A DNA stretch of 64,000 nt, from positions 2,728,001 to 2,792,000 of the forward strand of contig JAETXT010000011.1 of NCBI GenBank assembly GCA_019188255.1, given 5' to 3'. Positions within the stretch are counted from its first letter, which is position 1. The number at the start of each line of letters is the position of its first letter. The notes below the pieces were generated by a model that saw nothing but the letters and a program-made list of their open reading frames with translations, had not been told where the DNA came from and ran no database searches. Positions 33,759 through 45,529 of the stretch are shown here, in pieces. The stretch comes from Verticillium longisporum. Lineage: Eukaryota > Ascomycota > Sordariomycetes > Glomerellales > Plectosphaerellaceae. The position numbers were made by a program, and so were the translations under genes.

Positions 33759-35992
33759 ATGTCCTCCGAACGCAGTAGGATCTCCCTGAGATCAGGCCCC
33801 CGGCGGAAGGGGGGTCGCCCAACCATCAGCGCCCCGCGACAGATCTCTGAACCCATCCCACAGAATGGACCGTCTCCCTTGCGCAATGCGAATGGCCCTG
33901 CCAGTGGCCCAGCCCTTCGACCCATCAATGAGGCACCACCGCCTCCCCAGCAGCGCCAGCGCCCTCCGATTCAGCCTGGCGGAGGTAATGCGGTAGGTCG
34001 AGTGAATAAGAGAGACCATGCACAGAAAGCTGACGCGTGCTTTGGACATAGACCTCCGACCTGGTCAAACGACGATACTCAACGCGCTTTGGCAACTTGC
34101 CCGAGGCAGGCTCCGACGTCAACAACCCCCCCGTGCCCGCCTTCCCCACTCTCGACAAGTACCAGTCTCGCGAGAAGCGTGGAGGGCCTCCACCATCTCG
34201 AGGTGGCGCGGCACCCCCGATCGTCCTGAAGGCTCTGCGAGATCCCAATCTCAACGCCGATCAATGTGGGAAGATGATGCCCCATCATTCGCGACTTGAC
34301 CACTGACCAAATGCTTCTCAGATGTCGCCGGGCTGCTCAGTGATGCAACCGAGGACCAGATTCAGGCGTACCAGGACTCTCTTCGACAGCTCAAGTCGAG
34401 AGCCCAGGCCGATCTCCAACAGAATGTGATGCAAAACCGCACCCAGTTCATCAAAATTGCCCACGAAGCCGACAAGCTGAAGGATGAGATGCGAACGCTC
34501 CGAAACCTCATGGCCGAGTTGAAGGCGAACACAACCTCTCTCCGCGCAGCAGCGGGTGGTCGTAACGAATCAACCAGCCTCAATGGCGAGCTGTCGACGG
34601 GCCTCAGCAAGAGGGACAAGCGCAGCTCCGTAGCCGATCGCAGCGCCTTGTGGAACTCGCAGATGCAGGCCCTTTACAAGAACGTCGAGGGGACGCAAAA
34701 GTTCCTGCCCAACGCCTCCGGTCGCCATGTCATACAGAACGCCGGCCAGTGGATCGAACTCGACAATGCCACCTACAAGTCCCGGCGCGCCACACAGATC
34801 TTCTTGCTGAATGACCACCTGCTTATCGCGTCGCGCAAGAAGCGCAAGACCGACGGGCCACCCCGTGAGGGACAAGGCAACATCATCAAGCTGGTTGCAG
34901 ACCGGTGCTGGCCCCTCTTGGATGTGGAGGTTTTCGACATGGCTGGGTCGAGCGAGTCGTCCAGCACGAGGAGCAAGCTGACGGACGCCATTCGCGTCCG
35001 AGGCAGTGGCCAGGAGTCTTTTATCTACCGCACGGAGAAACCGGAGGATCCCGACAAGCCGTCCCTGCTTCTGAATGTTCGCAAGGCCGTGGAGGAACTC
35101 CGCAAGAGCCTGCAGTCTGAGATGGAGGCCAACAATAAGACCAAGGAGACGATCAACTACTTTGCGTCACGCGACCCGGGGCTGATGCTGAAGGCTGTGC
35201 TCCTGGAGACTCTGTCTGATATCAAGGACATGCGCAACGAGGTGGACGGCAATCTACACATCCACCGCTGGGTGGAGGGCCAGATGGACGAGCTCGACAT
35301 TGAGATTGCGCTGCAACACTTTGAGAATGCCGTTGAGAGGGTTGAGAAGCTCAAGAAGCTTGCGAGGGGTTTGAAGAGCAACGCTGTGGCGCAGGACTTT
35401 ATCAATTTCAAGGTCGAAGAGCGCTGCGTCAAGGTGGCCGATATGCTGCTCCGCGAGCTCGACATGTACCACAACATGGCCACCAAGACGAGGCGCATCG
35501 TGTCGTGGCTGACGAGACTCGGCTACGAAGACCGTGCGCGCGAGTCGTACCTCCTCGCGAGGCACGATGTGATCCAGCATCGATCAAGGTCAGTAATGTC
35601 TGCTGGTGGCTGAACAATGACCCATGCTAACCCAGAATGCCAGGCAATGCACGTTCCAGGGTGACCTCCACCAGTACATCTGGGAGATCTCGTTCTGCTA
35701 CTTTACGCTCATCAAAAACACCGTCACCGTTTACCAGTCTTGCTTCCCGCCGCCCATGATGAGCACTTGCGTCAAGTGGGCCAAGGAAGAGGTGGAGGCC
35801 TTCAATCTGATTCTTTCTCGCCAGCTCAGCAGCACGGAGCGCGACGGCAAGGTGTGGTCCGAGTGCATGAATCGCGCGCAGAAGCACGCCTCCATGCTGG
35901 CCGAAGTTGGTTTGGACTTTAAGACAATGGTCGGCCAGGAGCTGCGTGAGTTTAAGCGGTCAGACAGCCCAGTAGGCCTGGGCTTGGAGTGA
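33759..35992 (+). CDS. EXO84: Exocyst complex component EXO84
   Basis: Subunit of the octameric tether that docks secretory vesicles at the plasma membrane. Four exons (33759-33992, 34052-34265, 34322-35588, 35644-35992) give 687 residues with no break. The N-terminus is proline-rich and disordered. TSDLVKRRYSTRFG starts the conserved part, followed by a Vps51/Exo84-type coiled coil (about 150-215; QAYQDSLRQLKSRAQADLQQ ... IKIAHEADKLKDEMRTLRNL). A PH domain (about 260-390) includes RATQIFLLNDHLLIASRKKR, and the helical C-terminal rods follow (LETLSDIKDMRNEVDGNLHI ... QGDLHQYIWEISFCYFTLIK). Frames of all splice junctions agree. The PH domain is the known site for phosphoinositide or Rho-type GTPase binding in relatives. 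Confidence 0.94.
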
Positions 35993-36704
35993 GGGATCTG
36001 GAAGGCGCATGAGGGGTCTTGGAGGTGCTGTATGAGCTCGAGGCTCGATATTTGTCGATGTCTTCTAACTCTTATAATGATTCTATGCAGCCTCTGTTCA
36101 ATCTAGCCATGTCATCGTCAAGATTAAAACACTGTTGATCCGAGGGCAGTCTGCTGGAATGACGTCCTCTACAGCGATGCTAAGTGCGAGGGTTCAGGGG
36201 CACATCAGGGGTTGGTGCCAGCCGAGGGCAGCTGGCGCATTTTGGAGCTCCCTCGCGCGACCATCAACGCGTCTCTGACGCCCCATCTTTTCAACCTCAC
36301 CTCTTAGACGGCTGTTCCAATCTCATAGTTGTCCAGACTTGACGAACAAAGATTGGGAAGCTGTGCTATTCGTACCAGACAGACGATTGGAGGTTTCTAC
36401 GACGGTTAATGTAAGCATGTCCCCTGTCAACGATCGCGTTCACGTCAGCCCAGCCTTATGAAGGCTTCCTATCCCAATGTGAGCTTGGCATATCCTGTGA
36501 TGAGTTCGCCATGCCGATTTCATCTCTAGGTGAGCACTGGGCCTAGCTTCAAGCCATCAGCCTCTTGTTCACGCAAGCCAAGCACCATGAGGAGCCGCTC
36601 ACATCAAGCAAAAACGAGAAGCTTCATGACCGCATCACTGATGAGACCTCTAGATCTGATCCCGTTACCACCAGCTCTCTCAGTCTCAGCACTTCCTCAC
36701 CGCC
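35993..36704. other. Intergenic spacer upstream of DPB3
   Basis: 712 bp between plus-strand genes. No gene is recognised. A short CT-rich stretch just upstream of 36705 is consistent with a fungal promoter. Confidence 0.5.
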
Positions 36705-37574
36705 ATGCCCTACAACACCACAGCCATCCCTCCCCGCAAGGAGGTCACAGGCCAGCCGGCCCTGCCCCGTATGTCCACCGGCCCACACGATCGATCAAAG
36801 CAGCCAGCCAGCCAGACAGAGCACTAACAAGGCCGTCCCAGTCGCTCGCGTCAAGAAGATTATCGCTCAGGACCCAGACATCAGCATCTGTTCCAGCAAT
36901 GCAGCATTCATCATCACAGTCGCCACGGCACGTGCAGATAGATCCTCGCTGTTGTTGCGATTTGACGCAGCCAGCCGCTAACAGGGCGCAGGAAATGTTC
37001 ATCCAGCACCTCGCCAACGAGGCCCACAACCAGGCCAAGCTCGACCGGAAGCCCCGCCGCAACGTGCAGTACAAGGACCTAGGTGAGTCCTACCTCGCCT
37101 CCCTTCAGTCTATGCTTTCTCGCAGTGATTGGCCACTATTTTGGTCGCCGAACGTAGCACTAAGCTGAGAAAAAAAAAAGCCAACGCCGTCGCGCACAAC
37201 GACAATCTCGAGTTCCTCGAGGACGTCATCCCCAAGACGACAACGTACAAGAAGATCAAGGGCCAGGCCCAGGTGACCCGCGCCCGCGTCGCCGGCGAAA
37301 AGGTCGCCGCCGACGAGACGCTGCCCGCGCTGGCGGGCACCAAGAAGTCGCGCGCCGCCGGTGCCGGCACCGGCACCAACGGTGCTGCGGACACGGGGCG
37401 CTCCGGCCCGGTGGTGGTGCCAACGGCGTCAATGGCGCCGCGTCGCGCGGCGGCCCGGCTGCGGCCTCTGCTGCTTCCGCTGCGGCCATGGACGACCCCA
37501 GCGCGCAGCTGCAGGCTGAGATGCGGCAGGCGGCCGGGGCGGATCACGATGGCGACGTCGACATGACGGGCTAG
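36705..37574 (+). CDS. DPB3: Histone-fold protein of DNA polymerase epsilon / CHRAC type (DPB3/POLE4-like)
   Basis: Four exons (36705-36768, 36842-36927, 36992-37082, 37181-37574), about 211 residues. The histone fold (about 20-95) reads LARVKKIIAQDPDISICSSN, AAFIITVAT, EMFIQHLANEAHNQAK and DNLEFLEDVIP, with the 'LPLARVKKI' helix of the CBF/NF-Y-like class that pairs with a DPB4-type partner. In yeast Dpb3 serves polymerase epsilon; a CHRAC remodelling role is the alternative. The tail is Ala/Gly-rich and ends in DGDVDMTG. Two splice sites are odd: exon 2 ends on a GC donor (GCACGT at 36928) and the third intron ends AAAAAAAAAG. One base is missing at about 37406-37412; adding it switches to the frame that ends at 37574 and gives GANGVNG and MRQAAGADHDGDVDMTG instead of an arginine-rich artefact. 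Confidence 0.85.
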
Positions 37575-37967
37575 TGGCCGGTTGGCGCGTCGGCTTTGCG
37601 GTACTGGGCGGAAAGGGACTGATGCGCGCGCGCTGTGGTTGACAGGGGAGCAGTATCAGCAGCAGCAGCAGTAGCAGCAGCAGTGGGTGTACGGAGTGTA
37701 CAGTAACGACCTGTAATGATGACAACGAGGTGTTTTGATCATAAACTACCCAGGCCTCCCTCGGGACCTGTTTTTTCCTCTACCGATGCCGTTTAAACGC
37801 CGTGTGACAATGTCAAGTAGTAACGAAAAATGAGACTAAAAAAATGAGGCAAATGTGCCATCGGGGGCATCTGTTCCCCTCCTCCACAGCCCTTTGCATC
37901 CGTAATGTTCATGTCGAGAATCGACTGCCATCCTCCAGAGGATTCAAGCCACAAAAAGAAGGCAGGT
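37575..37967. other. Convergent spacer of DPB3 and LEA1, with a CAG-type repeat
   Basis: 393 bp of 3' flank for both genes. It contains a CAG-rich run at 37651-37683 (CAG units broken by TAT and TAG), probably in the DPB3 3' UTR. No other feature seen. Confidence 0.6.
37651..37683 (+). repeat. Imperfect CAG trinucleotide repeat
   Basis: Eleven triplets, nine of them CAG, interrupted once by TAT and once by TAG. Lies 77 bp downstream of the DPB3 stop. Confidence 0.9.
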
Positions 37968-39039
37968 TTATTCCTCCATGACATCAGCATCGAGGTGCAC
38001 GCCGGGGGGTAATGTCCCCTCGTTGAGCATCTTCTCGAGCCGGATGATCTCCTGCAGGCTGTCGGCGCGCTTGATCATCTCCTGCAGACGCTTCTTCTCC
38101 TTGTCGGTGAGCTTGATGCGCGACAGGCGCGAGCCCTGCGCCTGGTCGCCGGCAGTGGCGGTGCCGCCCGCGGCGCCCGTGTCGAACGTCTTGGACTTGA
38201 CGCCCATAATCTGCGCAGTCAGCATGCCGTGTTGGGAAGGCGGAGGGTAGGCGACGCACGTTGGAGGCGAGCGCCGTCGGCTCGTCGGCCGTGCCGAACA
38301 GGGCAACGGCCTGCTGGCGCTCGGCGTCCTTGACCTTGACGTAGTCGAGGAAGCGGACGCCGGGACACCGCCAGAGCACCCAGTAGCGGTAGTTCTGCGA
38401 CGCGGTCAGCTTTTCCAGGTCCCCCATTCGCTCCGTCGTCAACATGACGCGTGCGCAAGGGGAGGGGAGCACGCACCTCCTTCCTGGTGACGGGGTTCTC
38501 GACCAGCACGAGGTGGGTTAGGCGGGCAAACTTGGCGAGGACATCGAGGTCGGCGAGCTCGGCGATCTGGTTTGAGGCGAGCACGAGGTGGCGCAGGTTC
38601 GGGATGGCGGTGGGCAGGGCGGGCTGTATGGAGGCGACGCGGTTGCGGGCGAGCAGCAGGGTGGTGATGCGCGGCGACAGGGGGAAGTTGCCGAGGGTCT
38701 GGATGTCGTTGTCGGTGAAGTCGATCGAGTCGTGGGGCTGTCTTGTCAGTCTTGTGTTTGTATACGGGGAAAGCCTCTCGGACCCTGGCAGAAGGGCGCA
38801 GGGACAGAGCAGAAGGAAGGGGAGAGACTCACGCCGGCAGCGCCCAGGTTCTCAATGGCGGGGATTCGGTGTCCTGTCTCGCACGCGCCCGGCGAAGGGG
38901 CCTCGCTATCAATTCTGGCTCTAGATCAAAAGTGTAGTATCTGTTCTTGTCGCAACGCACCTCGGAGATCGAGCTCGCGCTCCTTGAGCGGGTTCAGGTA
39001 GGAGAGAGAGTCCTTGATGAGCTCGGCCGTGAGCCGCAT
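37968..39039 (-). CDS. LEA1: U2 small nuclear ribonucleoprotein A' (leucine-rich repeat splicing factor)
   Basis: LRR protein that, with U2B'', binds stem-loop IV of U2 snRNA in the spliceosome. Five exons (38961-39039, 38833-38873, 38477-38737, 38260-38394, 37968-38210) give about 252 residues. The start MRLTAELIKDSLSYLNPLKE and the 'RELDLRG.RIPAIENLG' first repeat are family hallmarks. The repeats SIDFTDNDIQTLGNFPLSPR, ITTLLLARNRVASI, LRHLVLASNQIAEL and LTHLVLVENPVTRKE follow, then the capping motif NYRYWVLWRCPGVRFLDY. The tail carries KLTDKEKKRLQEMIKRADSL and LPPGVHLDADVMEE. All splice phases agree and no frame repair is needed. Confidence 0.95.
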
Positions 39040-39722
39040 CGTGGGCGGTCGGTGGGGTTACCGTGGTGGTGGTGGTGGTGTCGTGTGCCTCGTGGCGAAG
39101 GTGATCGAGACTAAAGGCTCTGGGTGTGGCTTCTTCCGTTTAAATCGTGTACAAGCCGCTGAGGGAAGGAGGATAGTGGCGGCGACGGTAGTTGATTGCG
39201 GTGGAGGAATTGGCAGGGCTAAGCGTCGAGTGCGCTTCTCATGGTGGACAAGGCTGAAGATGCGGTATGCGGAATGTGGTGGGCGCCCAGAGCACGGAGC
39301 GGGCAGCAGCGACCAGACCAGGCCTGGGTCAGTCAGTAAGTGCAAGTGCCGCGGGGACGAAATTTTGGCGGTGCGATAAGATAAGAGCTGTGTGTATGTG
39401 GCCGCACTGTCTGCACTGTGTGAAGCCTCTGGATGTTCACAAGGACAACTCTCTCATGGATTCGATCTGATGCTTTTCGGATAAATGACACTCATGGATG
39501 AGGAGTTCATGCCAAGTAGCAAGATCCAATCTAACCCAAGTTCGAGGCCCTGCTGGTCATCTTGGTACGGATGTTGATGTCGTTATCACCAACTCTCAAA
39601 CAAACATCACAGGACAACGGACAACCATGACTCGATCATCACCAGCAAAAAGCCCAGAATCATGTATCGGTATCTATCCATGTTCTACCCTGTCCCAAGC
39701 GCCAAACAGCAAAAACGCCCTC
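39040..39722. other. Intergenic spacer between LEA1 start and VPS15 end
   Basis: 683 bp containing the LEA1 promoter and the VPS15 3' flank. A (CCA)n-like stretch (in the LEA1 sense) at about 39058-39078 is immediately upstream of the LEA1 start. Otherwise nothing is recognised. Confidence 0.55.
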
Positions 39723-42700
39723 TTATGAGAAGATGAACACGACACCAGATCGATCAGCAGACACCGTCATACAATAGGGCATCTCCAAGACGGCCACGTC
39801 CGTAATCGAGTCGAGATGCGCCTTGAGGAGCTGCTGCTGCTGTACCGAAACGACCGTGGACCGCGAGCTGCGCCCGCCACCGCCACCCGCACCATTCTTC
39901 TCACGCCCGGCCCCGGCATTGGGTGCCGTGGGCGCCGCACGCGGGATCCTCTCCGTTTTGACCGTCAGCGCCGCCGTCGGCTGAGACGCCGTGAACATGG
40001 GCCTTTGCTCCTCGGCCGTGAGCCCGCTGTAGACGGTCGAGTTCTCGACGCGCGAGAGGTCCCAGAACCGCAACTTCTTGTCCGAGCTCCCCGTCACGAT
40101 GAATGCGTGCCGCACGTCGCGCGTGTCTTCGCCGACCGCCGTGCCCGCGACCATGGCGCGCACGCCGCCGTCCGCCGTGCCGTGGCTGCCGCCGCCGCCG
40201 CTCGGCTCAATGTAGGTCGCATACCGGCCCAGCATGCCCTCGGCCCTGTCCTCGTCGACCTGCCACGGCTCGTAGCCCCTCAGCGCCTCCTTGCTGCCGC
40301 CGCCGACCCGGTAGATTTCGCGACACGTCGTGCGCTCGAGGTCCCACACCGTGACCTCGCCCTGACCCGTACCACCCGCAACGCAAACCCACTTGCCCCG
40401 GCCCTTACTAGGATGCACGCAGACGCGGTGGATGGCGCTCTTGCCCGGCACGCCCCAGCCCTTGAGACGCATCTTGAAGCGCAGGTCCCACAAGTCTAGG
40501 ACGCCGTGCGAAGTACCGACGCAGAGCCAGTTACGCTTGCGGTCGATGCAGAAGCACGTCGGTGTGCCGTGATGCACCGGGTTCTCCAGCACATACAGCA
40601 GCGACATGGTCCGCAGGTCAATGGCCAGGATCCTCGATCTGTTCGTCGCCAGCATCAAGACTGAGCTGGCGTCCATCTTAAAATGCTCACACCACACGGC
40701 ATGCTCGCCCTGCGGCAGCTGGTACTCGCGCAGCAGGCGCAGCTTGAGATATCGCAGAACCCCGGCGGCGCCGACTGTCTCAACCTTAACAACGTGGACG
40801 CTGCCGTCGCTGGCGCAGCTGATAAAGGTATGCGTATTCTCCACGAAACACAGTGCGAGGACGTGAGCGTCAGGCGCGTGCCTGTGAATCTGCCTCGAAC
40901 GGTTGGTAATATTCTTCTCCAGCCTTGCCGTATCCCAGACCCGAACGGTGCCATCATCTCCGCCAGTAAGGAAGAAGACGTGGTCTGGCGACACGATGAG
41001 ACGGTTGATGGCGCCCGTATGCTCCCCAAAAGTCGCCACAAGTCGTCCGGTAGGTCTCCAAGGCTCATCGCCCCCGGGTCCTGTCGTCTTGTTGACAGCC
41101 TCGCGGCGGCTGACAGGCGTGACGAGTGGTCCGAACTCGACAATGTCATGTGGGAACACATTGACGTACATGGCATCGAGCATCTTCAATATACTGGGGT
41201 CGTTGCCCTCGTATGAGTGATTGGCCTTCACATTTCCGCTGAGAGTCGCGGCACTCGGTTGGCGGTCCCCAACACCGGGGCGGGCGCCGGTATCCTGTGA
41301 AAAGGGCCCTTCGACCTCTCCAAAAGCATTCGTCCCCGTCATGCCCGTCTCAGGCACGCTCTTGTTACTCTCCTTGCGCCCCAGAAGACTCAACGCGCTT
41401 GCTTGGTGTCGCATGGCTCTCCGTGTCGCATAAGGCTGATCCCTGACGGAAGAATCGTCATCAACTGGGCTGCCAATGGTCAAAAGGCTACCTTGACCCG
41501 TCCCCACCCTCTTCTTCGTGTCAATCAGTCGTGTGCGCGAAACGTCACGAGAGGGAGGCCCTTCAACCACGCGTGTCCTCAAGCTGTTCAAGGTAGCCAG
41601 GCGTCTCTTACTCGCCGAGTCGTTGATCGTCATGGACGCATCGAGCAGTGCGTCCGCAATAGTGTAGGGCCCTTGCTTGACCGGCTCAGGGGTATCCGGC
41701 AGCTGCTGAGGCAGCTCTTGGTCGAAGAAGACCGTCTGACGGGTGATGCCGAGGCTCTGGAGGGATACCACTTCGTTAGTCGTGGTAGGCTCGCCGGGAC
41801 TCTCAATGCCAGTCTTTGTGCGGCTGAGCCGCCATATAAAGTCTCGTAACGCTACGAGCTTGAACTCATCTTCGTGGCCCAAGCCAAGGTTCTTCAGCCT
41901 CGCCAGCCACTGGTCATCTTCCGTCGTCCTCGCTGACTGCCGGAGTGTATTGACGTGCAGGTCCTTGGACGACTTGGTCGCAAGGCTGGTGGGCAACGAG
42001 CTAGATACTGAGGGACGGAGCTCCTGCGACGGCGTCCAGAACTTGCTCTTCTTGGTCTTCTGCGCCCAGCTCAAAGCCTGGTCGAACGCAGCTCGGGATA
42101 GCGGTCGTTTCAAGGTGTCCAATAGCTCGAGCTCGCCGAATGCCGGTATCCTGTCTGTTTTCAGATACGGCTGAATGAGCGGCAGCACGATACCGATGAT
42201 ATCTGCCGGCGACAGCGAATTGGAGGCCTGCGAGAGGAACTCTGACGCCGACTCGCGAATCCACTGGTTTGGATGCATTGTAAATCTGCCAATGATATCG
42301 ATCAACTCCCACAACCGAGCCCGGGACAAGAGCCCGAGACTAGCCAGCTGCGCCAGGCAGTGAAGAGTAGACTGCACGACAAACTCCTCGGGGTCGGTCA
42401 GCGCCTGCACCATGAGGGGCAGCATAAACTCCTCGAGGCTGACGCTGCCGACAAGCGCCGAGATCCCCACTATAGCATCGAAGAAGGCGCACTTCAATTT
42501 CCAGTCCCGGTCGTTGAGGTATGTGTTGAGGTGGGTGAGCAGAATGTCGTTGGCCTCAGCCGGGCCGAAGAAGATGCACAGCTCCGGAACCGATGTCAAA
42601 AAGGCACGCCGGACCGAGACATCCGTATCTTCGATGAGTGTTTTCGTGTGTGCTTCGAACATGGAGAAGAGTTCGCGCTGAGCATCATCGAAGAGATTAT

Positions 42701-44422
42701 CAGCCAATACCTCTGCTTCTTTGCCTGATTCCACCTCGGGATCAGCCACAGTCAGAGCACCGTTGGCCTTCAAGGTCGCCGCCATCTCGAGGAAGCGCAA
42801 TGCAGTCGACGCGAGGCTTCCCAGGCACGAGGCATACGTTGCTCGCACGAGTGGGCTCACGGGTGGGGAGGGGCCGAGAAGCGAAGTCTGGAAGCGCGGA
42901 AGAATGTACTCGATGAACACATGCGCGTTGACAGGGGAAACGGCTGTCACAAGCTGAAGAAGCTGCGTGATCGACCGGGTCGCCGCGATGACAACAAGGT
43001 CCGACTTGTCGCCAAGCAACAGCACCAAGTAAGGCAGCACCCGGTCCAACTTGGCCAAGTCGGGTATTCGCTCAGCAAATGCAAGCAGGATATCGCAAGC
43101 CCGGACCCTGGAAGCCGCGCGAGCCGTATGCCTGATACTCGACACGACAAGAGTCAAGAAGATAAGGGTGCCGTCATTTTTGGGACCATCCGGATTGCCC
43201 GTCACGTACTGCTCGTGGTTCGGAATGTTGAGTCGAATTGGGAAATGCCCAAGGCCGAGCTTGCTCGCCAGGGGTACAACCTGGGTGTCGCGCTTGCCAG
43301 GTTGATAGCCGAGGAAATATGAAATCTTATCAAAATCGAGGAAAATGCGGTCTATCCTGTCATCGGCCTCGCCAAGGTTTCTGGACGCGCCAGATATCGG
43401 GCTGTTGCCCGAAGAAGGGTCCGTGACCAGCTCCATGTACTGGTGAAGAAAGTTGTAGAAATACTCTGGGAAGACCTTGCCCTTCCAAAAGTCGAGATAT
43501 TGCTCCGCTGAGTATCGTCTCTCAGGATCAAGCTGGACCATGCTCGATATCATTTCCCGAACGTCCCTGTCCGGTATGCGGCTTATCTGCGAGATGACCG
43601 GATCATACTCGCCCCTGCGGAACTTGTAAATTTGACTCAGGGTGAAGATGGGCGCTTCGAGGAAGACTTCGGCGATGACGCAGCCGGCGCTGAAGACATC
43701 CATAGCCCAGGTGAGCTTGGCCTCCTTAGTGCCCACATCATCCGGCGCAACGAATCTCTCGGGAGCCAAGTAACAGGTCCGCCGTCCAGAGGAGTCAAAG
43801 TAGTACGAGAAATCGCCGGGGTTGTCATCGGGAAGCAATATTGGTTTGATGGGCGAGGAAAAGTCAGTCAGGTACAGCCAGTTCCAAGACGTCACAAGGG
43901 TATTCTCGGACTTGATGTCGCCATGGTAGATGTCCCGCGCGTGGCAGTCACGCAGGGCGCAGAGCAGCTGAAAGGCGAGCCACTTCTTCTCAATGTCTTC
44001 GAGGAAGGGTCTCGTGCTCATGCGGTCGTACAGCGAGTTGTAGAGAAACTGACGGACGAGGTAGCCGTTCGTCTCGGTCTCGATGATGCGTTGAAAGGGG
44101 AGTGCGTTTGGGACTTCGGCGAGGGCCTTTCGCTGAGCTAGAAGAAGAGGGAAAGTCAACATTAGGTGGCACATACATTGGTGCGGGCGCCATGATGTCT
44201 CTACCTACCGATAAGCTCCTTCTTGTACTTGTTGAGCGACAGGGGTGTGTAGGGTTTGGCCAGGACCTTGACCAACACGACGCCATCGTGGTGTCGTGCG
44301 CGGACGCTCTTCATGAAGCGCGCCGTGCCGATGCTCCGCTCGTACACAAGGTCGGACAACTCAGGAACATCGATGCTGGCCGAGCCAGCATACGGCGTCG
44401 CGAGAGAGAAGCCTTGGCCCAT
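39723..44422 (-). CDS. VPS15: Vps15 protein kinase-like regulatory subunit of the class III PI3-kinase
   Basis: Scaffold and activator of Vps34 in endosomal sorting and autophagy. Two exons (44209-44422, 39723-44137) give about 1,542 residues, unbroken. The protein begins MGQGFSLATPYAGSASIDVP; Gly-2 fits N-myristoylation known for the family. The divergent kinase domain (about 30-300) has HGDIKSENTLVTSWNWLYLT followed by DFSS, as in other Vps15 proteins that lack the normal DFG and glycine-rich loop. A long HEAT-repeat region (about 380-700; LPYLVLLLGDKSDLVVIAAT, LKCAFFDAIVGISALVGSVS) comes next, then a disordered linker and a C-terminal WD40 propeller (about 1090-1540; GDDGTVRVWDTARL, VGTSHGVLDLWDLRF, ITDVAVLEMPYCMTVSADRS). 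Domain set and length match the family. Confidence 0.96.
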
Positions 44423-45529
44423 GATGTCCGTCTGGCGCTGTGCCTATATGGTGCCTTGTGTCGGTGTGGCGGATAGGCCAGTCATCTTGGTAAGGTGGAT
44501 GGCAGATGGTCAGGTCGGAGCTGGGCGCTCTGGGTTTTGGCCTCGAGGAAACACAAAAGCGCTGGTTGTTCGTCTAAGTCGGTCCTCTGCCCGTGCTGCC
44601 TGTTGTCGGTTTGCTTTGTCGTCAATGCTGCAGCTTGCTAGCTACCCGCTACTTAAGAGGTACCTGCATAGCGTCGTCGTCGTGGGACTGTGAATGGCTT
44701 GGTGGTTGGAGCTCAGTAGGTAGGCAGGGAGCACGCGTGCGGGGACTGACGTCGGCGGGACAGGTTGTCTAACCCCCGACATGGGGCGTTTGGAGGCTTG
44801 TGATTGGCTCAACAGACGCTCCACGCGTTGCTTGTCACGAGCTTCGATGGAGATGGCCCTTCACAGACCTAGCCTCATACAGACGACCTTGAAGTACAAT
44901 TGTTGCACGTGGGCAAAGAGCACCGTTGAGCTACAGCCGACACGAACATCTTGGTCACGAGCGCAAGTTAAGACAGGTCATTTAAGTAAATTAGGATGGC
45001 ATGAAGCCAATACCTTATGAAGATGCTTAGAACCTTCAAAAACTCTATCCTCTTCACCTCTCTGTCTAACCCTGCCAGTCATAACTTCTACAACGACGTG
45101 CAGCGTCTGGCAAGCCTGTTTTCAACATCGAAACGGACAAGTCAAAATTGAAGCCACAGAGGTGCTCTGCCCGACCTTTTCTCACCCCCCAAAACCACCT
45201 CTGACGCGCAGTCCGGGTATAGTGACAGGGCGGTTAATTCGATTGGGAGAAGAGAGCCATGCGCGACTGGTCGCACGACGAGAATGGACACGGAGAGCTG
45301 CCGTTGAAACACGACAGAAGCGGACCTGTATGTGCAACAAACGCCAGTCAAGAACGACGTGGCCCGCCTTCTCTTGACTGGTAGTGTATGAACATGGCAA
45401 GCTCGCCGCAAACAGAGAATGGTAGTATGAATCGTAAAAGCCTGAACGCCATAGCCAAATGCCACAAAAAACAAGGAAATGCTGTCGTAAAGACGTATCT
45501 CAAGCTCATCACAAGTGTGAGTGTGAGTG
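44423..45529. other. Intergenic spacer between VPS15 start and the SH3 membrane-protein gene
   Basis: 1.1 kb holding the VPS15 promoter and the 3' flank of the next gene. No coding or RNA feature recognised. Confidence 0.55.
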
